Assembly: GCA_021801605.1 (NCBI GenBank) | Contig: JAJYXU010000033.1 | Location: 1-39,894, forward strand | Direction: 5' to 3' | Length of the DNA: 39,894 nucleotides | Origin: Bacteroidota bacterium | GTDB lineage: Bacteria > Bacteroidota > Ignavibacteria > Ignavibacteriales > Melioribacteraceae | In this document: positions 34,328-39,894 of the stretch, one piece after another | How positions within the stretch are numbered: position 1 is the stretch's first letter | Layout: each line of letters starts with the position of its first letter | Made by a program: the position numbers and the translations under genes | The notes under the pieces: model-generated | Database searches by the model: none | What the model was told of the DNA's origin: nothing | The model's input: the letters and a program-made list of their open reading frames with translations, nothing else

Positions 34328-35893
34328 TTAGACATGATGAATTTCTAACGATATTTTTTTAGAAAAGACTTCTTCAAATAAACCTTTCCTTCGCTCAAAA
34401 TTCCACAACTCAATTTCCGCATTTTTAGTCTTATCAACATTCAGTTCTAATATTACCCGCTGCTTCGTAACGTTTAAGTTAACACCGAGAATTACTTTAG
34501 AATGAGTTCGGTCTAAAGCATCTACCAAACGCAGTATAGCAGAAAGTTTTTTAATGATCATCTGAGTTTTTTCCGTTAGCTGAGAAAAATCATCATGACT
34601 TTGCTTTGGATGGCTTTTTCTATGATAACGGGATACATAGGCAATTATACTGATCTCTGTTTCATTAAATCCCAGGAGGTCACTGTTCTTAATTATATAA
34701 TAACTATGATGATGATGATTCGTATGGGAAATGTGATAACCAATATCGTGAAGAGTTGCTGCGGCATATAGATATTCTCGGCATTCATCATCAAGCCCGT
34801 GTAAAGTTTTAAGCTGATCGTAAACTTGAAGAGAGAGTGCCGCTACATGCTTGCAATGGTCATGGTCATAGAGACAAGATTCGGATAAATGTTTTATGCT
34901 GTCATTTCTTATATCGGCAAAAGTTGGTTTAGTTTCGTCCGGGTGTTCTTTCTGCAGCGTGTCGATAATAACTCCTTCCCGCAGAGCGTATGCAGAAATG
35001 GTCATCCGCTCCAATTCGAACAACTTAAAAATTTCATCAAGGATTATTATTCCCGCTGGAATTATATCGGCACGTTTATCATCGAGTCCGGGAATTTTCC
35101 TTCTCTTCTCCTCTGTTCTCCTCTTCATTATTTCATCCCGGACCTGGGAGAATTCAGACTTAGTAAATTCATAATTATTCAGAATATTGTTCTGAGATTT
35201 TTTCCCTTTAACCAGAGCTTCTACCATAACTCCGGTTGCCATGATAGTACCTGAAGAACCCACGCAAAGATCAAACCCAATACGTTTTGCAGTTTCGGCA
35301 ACGTTAAATAATTCACCATGCACCCAATTGCGGCATTCTATAATCGAAGCAGAGGTAAGTTCATAATTATCAAAAAATTTCTGTGCAAGGCGGACAGCGC
35401 CTAATTTTAAGCTGACGGAAAAATGTGTTTTCCCTCTTTGACCGATTAAAAATTCTGTACTACCTCCACCTATATCAATCACCAAAGTTTTTTTATTGAA
35501 CACCGGCACAGATTTTAAAATGCCAAGATAAATCAAACGCGCTTCCTCATATCCGCTGATTACTTCAATTTCAACTCCGGTTTCAACAAATACTTTTTTT
35601 ATCAGTTCATTCTTATTAAAAGATTCTCTAACTGCGCTTGTTGCAACCGCTCTTAATGAAGCGTTGTGTGAATCAGCAATCAACTTGAATCGTTTAAGCG
35701 CTTTGACAGCGCGTTCCATTGCATCGGGAATTATTAATTTTATGTCGTCTGTGTTTCCTTCTCCAAGCCGGATTACTTCCCGTTCGCGGTCTACTATTTC
35801 AAAATTTCCATCCGGTTTGGCTCGAACAATAATAAGATGGAAAGAGTTTGTTCCAACGTCAACCGCAGCAATATTTTTAATATTTTTTTCCAT
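34328..35893 (-). CDS. Ppx/GppA phosphatase with C-terminal HD domain
   Basis: Exopolyphosphatase or pppGpp phosphatase. Residues 1-~310 hold the actin-like ASKHA fold: AAVDVGTNSFHLIIV, RAVATSAVRES, VIDIGGGSTEFLIG, GSSGTIMATG. Residues ~335-450 are an HD-type domain with HCKHVAA and LHDIGYHISHTNHHHHSYYII, and the rest is the C-terminal RNA-binding-like part. The length of 521 is normal for the long Ppx. Substrate preference between polyphosphate and pppGpp is not decided by sequence. It follows the glycosyltransferase by two bases and ends the seven-gene minus-strand run. Confidence 0.92.
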   Translation of the reverse strand: MEKNIKNIAAVDVGTNSFHLIIVRAKPDGNFEIVDREREVIRLGEGNTDDIKLIIPDAMERAVKALKRFKLIADSHNASLRAVATSAVRESFNKNELIKKVFVETGVEIEVISGYEEARLIYLGILKSVPVFNKKTLVIDIGGGSTEFLIGQRGKTHFSVSLKLGAVRLAQKFFDNYELTSASIIECRNWVHGELFNVAETAKRIGFDLCVGSSGTIMATGVMVEALVKGKKSQNNILNNYEFTKSEFSQVRDEIMKRRTEEKRRKIPGLDDKRADIIPAGIIILDEIFKLFELERMTISAYALREGVIIDTLQKEHPDETKPTFADIRNDSIKHLSESCLYDHDHCKHVAALSLQVYDQLKTLHGLDDECREYLYAAATLHDIGYHISHTNHHHHSYYIIKNSDLLGFNETEISIIAYVSRYHRKSHPKQSHDDFSQLTEKTQMIIKKLSAILRLVDALDRTHSKVILGVNLNVTKQRVILELNVDKTKNAEIELWNFERRKGLFEEVFSKKISLEIHHV

Positions 35894-35895
35894 CT

Positions 35896-36990
35896 TTAGA
35901 TTTTTTGCTTATTCAAAATGAGTTCGAACAAATTATAAACATCATTTACCGAAACATCATCAATCAATTCGGATTTACGAATAAAATATTTTTCTTCGCC
36001 AACCGGCGCCCAATTGAACGGATTTGTCTGACCAAAAATGGAAATTTGTGGAGTTTTTGTTGCGCCGGCAACGTGCATAACTCCAGTATCGTTTGTAATA
36101 AAGAAATCACTTTTTGTTATAAGAGCCGCAAGCTGAGATATTGTTCTATTCAAAAAATAACCGCATGTATCATCAAAGTAATTTCTCATATAATTTAGTT
36201 CTTCAAAATCTGCATTACTGCCGGTAAAATAAAATTTGAGTTTATTCTTTGACTGAATCAGCTTAATCAATTCCACATATTTTTTCAAAGACCATCTGTT
36301 CTGCTTTTTCCCCGCTCCAACATGGAAACCAATTAACAAATTATATTCATCCGGCAAAAATGAATTTAGAAATTCCTCTGCTGTGTTATTATCATTTTCG
36401 TCGAATGAAATACTCGATTTATAATTTTTTGTTCTTATTCCGAAAGGACGAACAATGTCTAAAATAAAATCCGATACATGGGCATCCGGGCATTTTGCCC
36501 AGTTCATTTCTATTCTATGATTAAAAACGAATGAAAGATTATTTTTGTCCCCATTCAAAATACGGGGACCAATTTTTATTCCTGCTTTTGAAAATCCGGC
36601 AAGTATACAACTTGTCAAAGAAACTGCAACTGTAACCGGGACTACCGCAAGGTCATAATTATTTCGCAGTATATTTTTCACTTTGAATAAGTAGGAAAAA
36701 TTCCAGAGTTTTTTCCTATCATAAATAAAAAGCTCGTCAATAAATTCATTTTTAAGAACCCCATAATAATTTCCCGGGCTGGCAATTAATGTTAAATGGG
36801 AACTTGGAAAAGTTTCTTTGATTGCGCGGAAAAGAGAAACGCTGGCAAGCAAATCGCCAAATTGATTGTGCTGACGGATAACCAAAATCTTTTTTGGAAT
36901 ACCAATTGATTTATCAGAAAGTTCTGTAACAGCTAAGAATTTTTCAAGCAGATGAGAAACAATTTTTCTAAAATGATCTTTTAAGGACAT
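35896..36990 (-). CDS. Glycosyltransferase family 9 (heptosyltransferase-like)
   Basis: Sugar transferase of the GT9 family, related to the ADP-heptose LPS heptosyltransferases. N-terminal half: KKILVIRQHNQFGDLLASVSLFRAIKETFP. C-terminal half: IGFHVGAGKKQNRW at about 221 and FFITNDTGVMHVAGATKTPQISIFGQT at about 293, which bind the nucleotide sugar. There are 364 residues. It acts on envelope glycans at the inner face of the membrane; the sugar donor is not known. TAATG links it to the small membrane protein upstream. Confidence 0.9.
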   Translation of the reverse strand: MSLKDHFRKIVSHLLEKFLAVTELSDKSIGIPKKILVIRQHNQFGDLLASVSLFRAIKETFPSSHLTLIASPGNYYGVLKNEFIDELFIYDRKKLWNFSYLFKVKNILRNNYDLAVVPVTVAVSLTSCILAGFSKAGIKIGPRILNGDKNNLSFVFNHRIEMNWAKCPDAHVSDFILDIVRPFGIRTKNYKSSISFDENDNNTAEEFLNSFLPDEYNLLIGFHVGAGKKQNRWSLKKYVELIKLIQSKNKLKFYFTGSNADFEELNYMRNYFDDTCGYFLNRTISQLAALITKSDFFITNDTGVMHVAGATKTPQISIFGQTNPFNWAPVGEEKYFIRKSELIDDVSVNDVYNLFELILNKQKI

Positions 36991-37214
36991 TAAGAATTTT
37001 CTTTTTGTTTATCTGATTTCTCTTGATCAATTTCTTCAAAGTGAGCATCAATAACATCTTCTTTTTCAATTTTATATTTGCCTTGCTTCTGCTGCTTAAC
37101 CTCGTCTGGATTTTTTTGAGTTCTATTCGACGAAAGAAATCTTAGAACATTTCTTGCAGTGTTGAAGATTAGATAAAAAATTAATGACCAAAGAATTAGT
37201 CTCAGCAAACTCAT
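36990..37214 (-). CDS. Small single-TM protein
   Basis: Seventy-four residues: a membrane segment at about 4-22 (LRLILWSLIFYLIFNTARNV), then a charged cytoplasmic tail with VIDAHFEEID. Such small DUF4834-like proteins are common in the lineage but have no known role. It overlaps the next gene by one base (TAATG) and follows the deoxynucleoside kinase by three bases. The ATG at 37214 gives the complete membrane segment. Confidence 0.7.
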   Translation of the reverse strand: MSLLRLILWSLIFYLIFNTARNVLRFLSSNRTQKNPDEVKQQKQGKYKIEKEDVIDAHFEEIDQEKSDKQKENS

Positions 37215-37217
37215 CGC

Positions 37218-37862
37218 TTATCCTTTCGATTCGGGGTTGAAGTATTCAATAAATCCTCTGTCTTCTCTGAATACTTGCGCGTAGAGTTCATCAAAGTCTT
37301 CTTCACGGTTTACAAAATCTATTTCAGATGTATTCACTATTAAGAGTGGAGTGTTGTTGTATTTAAAGAAAAAGTTGTTGTACGCTTCAGACAGTTCTGT
37401 TAAGTAAGCGCGCGTCAAGTTATGTTCATACTTTCTTCCGCGCGTTTTAATATTTTCCGACAAACGGTCAAGACTCGATTGAAGAAAAATCACAAGATCA
37501 GGTTTAGGAATATCCCGTTCGAGGAGCGGAAAAATAGTTTCGTAAAGTTTTAATTCTTCACCGGTAAGATTAAGATAAGCGAAGATTTTATCTTTCTGAA
37601 AGATGTAATCCGAAACCATATAGTTTGAGAAAAGCTCTTGCTGATTAAGCTGCTGTTGCTGTTTAAAACGATTAATCAAAAAAAACATCTGAGTTTGAAA
37701 CGCGTATCTTTTTCTATCATCATAAAATTTTTCGAGAAAAGGATTCTCCTCAAACTCTTCCATGATTAAGTTTGCACTCAGTTTATCGGCAAGCTTTCTT
37801 GCAAGCGATGATTTGCCAGCACCGATTACCCCTTCTATTGATATGTATCTTAGTTCTGCCAA
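37218..37862 (-). CDS. Deoxynucleoside kinase
   Basis: Phosphorylates deoxynucleosides in salvage; most similar in pattern to the bacterial deoxyadenosine/deoxyguanosine kinase group. P-loop GVIGAGKSS at 11-19, EEFEENPFLEKFYDD substrate region, DRLSENIKTRGRKYE (LID-like Arg residues), and ending LIVNTSEIDFV. There are 214 residues. Together with punA and nrdJ in the same window it gives a purine and deoxynucleotide supply theme. It follows folK by six bases; the folK-dNK pairing is typical for this phylum group. Confidence 0.9.
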   Translation of the reverse strand: MAELRYISIEGVIGAGKSSLARKLADKLSANLIMEEFEENPFLEKFYDDRKRYAFQTQMFFLINRFKQQQQLNQQELFSNYMVSDYIFQKDKIFAYLNLTGEELKLYETIFPLLERDIPKPDLVIFLQSSLDRLSENIKTRGRKYEHNLTRAYLTELSEAYNNFFFKYNNTPLLIVNTSEIDFVNREEDFDELYAQVFREDRGFIEYFNPESKG

Positions 37863-37868
37863 TTTGAT

Positions 37869-38375
37869 TTATATATTAATTGCAAAATCTGATTTATGAA
37901 TAATATAGTTCTCAAGTGAAGAAAGATCGAACTCACTTATTTTTTTTTGCACGCCCGGGTAAATAAAATTGGGTGCAATTTCCAATAAAGGAATCATAAC
38001 AAAATCCCGTTTCAAACATTCCGGATGTGGAATAATTATCTTATCGCCGGTATAAATTACGTCATTATAGAAAATAATATCAACATCAATTTCGCGTTGC
38101 CCCCACTTTTCTGTTGCTTCAGATCTGCCAATAATTATTTCCAGATTCTTTACAAACCGTAGCAGTTCATGAATATTATAGTCCGAACATATTTCAATTA
38201 CAGCATTTAGAAAGTTTGGCTGATTGACTTTACCGTATGGAGTTGTTTCATAAATTGAAGAACATTTAAGAACCTTACACGAATCATCTCCATGAATTTT
38301 ATTGATTGCTGCCCGAATGAATTCTAATCTGTTCCCTTTATTAGAGCCGAGTGCGAGGAAAATATTATTTACCAT
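37869..38375 (-). CDS. folK: 6-hydroxymethyl-7,8-dihydropterin pyrophosphokinase
   Basis: Folate biosynthesis: transfers pyrophosphate from ATP to hydroxymethyl-dihydropterin. Motifs: FLALGSNKGNR at the start, YETTPYGKVNQPNFLNAV, and WGQREIDVDIIFYND holding the metal-binding Asp pair. There are 168 residues. It overlaps folB by 11 bases, so the two consecutive folate steps are translationally linked. Confidence 0.95.
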   Translation of the reverse strand: MVNNIFLALGSNKGNRLEFIRAAINKIHGDDSCKVLKCSSIYETTPYGKVNQPNFLNAVIEICSDYNIHELLRFVKNLEIIIGRSEATEKWGQREIDVDIIFYNDVIYTGDKIIIPHPECLKRDFVMIPLLEIAPNFIYPGVQKKISEFDLSSLENYIIHKSDFAINI

Positions 38376-38733
38376 TTTCTTTAATCACTTCAGCTTCAAC
38401 ATAATCAAGAACACCTCCAACAGGAACGCTATGTTTGCGAACCCGGACGGCAATTTTTTTAATATTAGAATATTTTTTCAAAAGTTCGTCTGCAATTATT
38501 AAGGCAAGTGTTTCAATCAAGTAATATTTTTTTTCGTGAACCAGTTTGTGAATAAACTTATAGACATCATGATAGTTGATAGTTAATCTCAAGTCATCTT
38601 TAACCGCGGCTTCGGAAAAATCAGTATAGATATCTACATCGGTTTCAAACTTACCGCCCATGCTTTGTTCTTCTTCCAATGCGCCGTGATAAGCATAAAA
38701 AGATGCGTTCTTAATACGAATTATGTTTGTCAT
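38365..38733 (-). CDS. folB: Dihydroneopterin aldolase
   Basis: Converts dihydroneopterin to hydroxymethyl-dihydropterin, the substrate of FolK. Motifs: NASFYAYHGALEEEQ with the YHG-x3-E signature, INYHDVYKFIH, and the late VRVRKHSVPVGG holding the catalytic lysine. There are 122 residues. Its start overlaps the stop of the DMT permease by four bases. Confidence 0.94.
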   Translation of the reverse strand: MTNIIRIKNASFYAYHGALEEEQSMGGKFETDVDIYTDFSEAAVKDDLRLTINYHDVYKFIHKLVHEKKYYLIETLALIIADELLKKYSNIKKIAVRVRKHSVPVGGVLDYVEAEVIKENGK

Positions 38734-39647
38734 TTTACCACTAAAGTTTTTGAGTTGTAATGCCTTAAAAGCCCACGAAAGTTAGCAAATAATATTCCTA
38801 TTAACACGAAAGCACTTCCAATAAGAGTTTGAAGCGAAAAATCTTCATGCAAAATAATCCATCCCAAAATAACTGCAACAATTGGCGTAATAAAAGAAGA
38901 GAGTGAAAGGATTACTATATTTATTCTTTTTAACAGCCAATAATATGTTGTAAATGCGACAAGCGTTCCAACAGAAGCAAGATACACAATGGATGATACC
39001 GCAGTAAAATTAAAATCCCATGTGGAACGATTTTCTAAAAGTAATGATGCAATTATTAAAATTAGTCCGGCAAAAAATAGCGGGACGAAATTCATTGAGA
39101 GCGGATTAAGATGGTAACCATATTTTTTAACTATTACACCAATAGCTGCCTGCATTGTAGAACTGACTAACACAGCGAGTATTCCAAAGAGTTGTTGCGA
39201 AAGATCAAGCGATAAATGTTCTGAAAAAATAACGACTATTCCGCTGAATCCTAGAATCACACCGAATATTTGATCAAAAGAAATTTTTTCATTCGGAAAA
39301 GAAATTTTGGAAAAAATAACTACACTAAACGGCATCACTGCAAAAACGATTGATGCAAGTCCAGATGGAATAAATTGTTCTGCCCAATAAACTAATGCAA
39401 AAGGAATGACAAATGAAAAGAGTGACAAAACCATATATAGTTTAATTGAGATAGGATCCGTTTGAAGCTGAATATTTCTGTGACGCATGAATACAAAAAC
39501 AAAAAATGATGCAAGTGAAAATCTTAAACCCGATGAAATTAACGGCGTGAGCGAGTCCAAACCGAGCCGTATTGCGAGCCATGTTGAACCCCAGATTAGA
39601 CAAATTAAAACATATCCCACAGCTATTTTAAATTTTTCAGTACTCAA
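38730..39647 (-). CDS. EamA-family (DMT superfamily) permease
   Basis: Inner-membrane metabolite exporter with two EamA repeats (about 10-140 and 150-290), ten predicted membrane helices, starting FKIAVGYVLICLIWGSTWLAIR. Substrate unknown. The start is TTG at 39647, with an AAAGGAA ribosome site seven bases ahead; no nearby ATG has one. It is the first intact gene of the run that continues through folB to Ppx/GppA, overlapping folB by four bases. Confidence 0.9.
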   Translation of the reverse strand: MSTEKFKIAVGYVLICLIWGSTWLAIRLGLDSLTPLISSGLRFSLASFFVFVFMRHRNIQLQTDPISIKLYMVLSLFSFVIPFALVYWAEQFIPSGLASIVFAVMPFSVVIFSKISFPNEKISFDQIFGVILGFSGIVVIFSEHLSLDLSQQLFGILAVLVSSTMQAAIGVIVKKYGYHLNPLSMNFVPLFFAGLILIIASLLLENRSTWDFNFTAVSSIVYLASVGTLVAFTTYYWLLKRINIVILSLSSFITPIVAVILGWIILHEDFSLQTLIGSAFVLIGILFANFRGLLRHYNSKTLVVK

Positions 39648-39692
39648 TTAAATTCCTTTCATAGCAATTACACCAAGTGAACGACCGGTAAT

Positions 39693-39851
39693 TTACCGTC
39701 TCTTCTGTAAGAATACAGTATCCGGATTATCGCCAACCGTTAGCGATAAATTAAAATAAAATGGAGAAGTACGGTTCAAACCAATTTTGGTACTTAAACC
39801 AAATATGTTTTCTTGAAAGTTTTGCAAGAGTGCGCTTTTAATGATTTGCAT
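39693..39851 (-). pseudogene. Truncated PgeF/YfiH (laccase-domain) fragment
   Basis: Fifty-two codons from ATG 39851 that read MQIIKSALLQNFQENIFGLS, then KIGLNRTSPFYFNLSLTVGD with NPD following. This is the N-terminus of the YfiH/PgeF family (FGFSTRxGG...NLSxxVGD). It stops at 39693 after QKRR, only 46 bases before the next gene, so the remaining ~180 residues, with the His/Cys metal-site residues, are missing. No ribosome site is obvious. I read it as a decayed or truncated copy. PgeF acts in peptidoglycan-precursor quality control. Confidence 0.7.
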
Positions 39852-39894
39852 AGTATATTAAGAGTATCTCTAAAAACTATTATTTAAAAAATAG

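Noticed and set aside
1-39894. tRNA, rRNA and intact insertion sequences
   Set aside because: No cloverleaf-like sequence with a TTCGANTC-type arm, no rRNA-like segment and no transposase frame was recognised.

Overview
The window is AT-rich, densely coding bacterial DNA with no tRNA, rRNA, CRISPR array or intact insertion sequence that I could see. The gene set points to the Bacteroidota/Chlorobiota/Ignavibacteriota assemblage, and most likely Ignavibacteria or a relative. The supporting features are a giant periplasmic-propeller (Reg_prop/Y_Y_Y) sensor kinase, two decayed type IX secretion C-terminal sorting signals, a GIHH-type IleS, a class II (B12-dependent) ribonucleotide reductase, a folK/deoxynucleoside-kinase pair and Fn3 lipoproteins. 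This placement is an inference from gene content; there is no rRNA to test it.

Layout. (1) 59-8277, minus strand: a probable eight-gene run yggS, divIVA, punA, a membrane/coiled-coil protein, ileS, a TraR/DksA-family gene, lspA, rluD, with overlaps or short gaps and a sigma70-like promoter before yggS. Its order matches the Bacillus subtilis ylmE...divIVA-ileS-ylyA-lspA-ylyB neighbourhood, with punA and the membrane protein as extra genes. (2) 8350-9347: a solitary Phd-like antitoxin, a MNT nucleotidyltransferase whose HEPN partner looks decayed, and a set of inverted repeats. (3) 9348-14725: divergent nrdJ and malQ. (4) 14726-18650: an accessory strip with a nested palindrome, a periplasmic glutathione peroxidase, a hicB-hicA pair, a RelE-type toxin-antitoxin pair lying between two remnants of T9SS sorting domains, an orphan copy of the last codons of pta, a long coiled-coil protein and a second palindromic repeat. 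(5) 18709-27519: core genes pta, an AI-2E family transporter, a beta-CASP RNase, an Fn3 lipoprotein, a probable outer-membrane barrel, an RsbW-like ATPase, mdh, then rpmA/rplU on the minus strand. (6) 27793-34304: two large sensor kinases in tandem, the second beginning with a receiver domain. (7) 34328-39647, minus strand: a tightly packed seven-gene run (DMT permease, folB, folK, deoxynucleoside kinase, small membrane protein, GT9 glycosyltransferase, Ppx/GppA), preceded by a truncated pgeF/yfiH fragment at the window edge.

Functionally, region 1 joins translation, lipoprotein maturation and cell-pole/division functions. Region 6 looks like a sensory relay from periplasm to cytoplasm in which one kinase may phosphorylate the next. 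Region 7 joins folate synthesis and nucleotide salvage with envelope sugar transfer and polyphosphate/ppGpp-type phosphatase functions. The strongest candidates for something new are the membrane-anchored DivIVA-like coiled coil next to divIVA, the kinase-to-kinase pair, and the debris-rich strip between gpx and pta.
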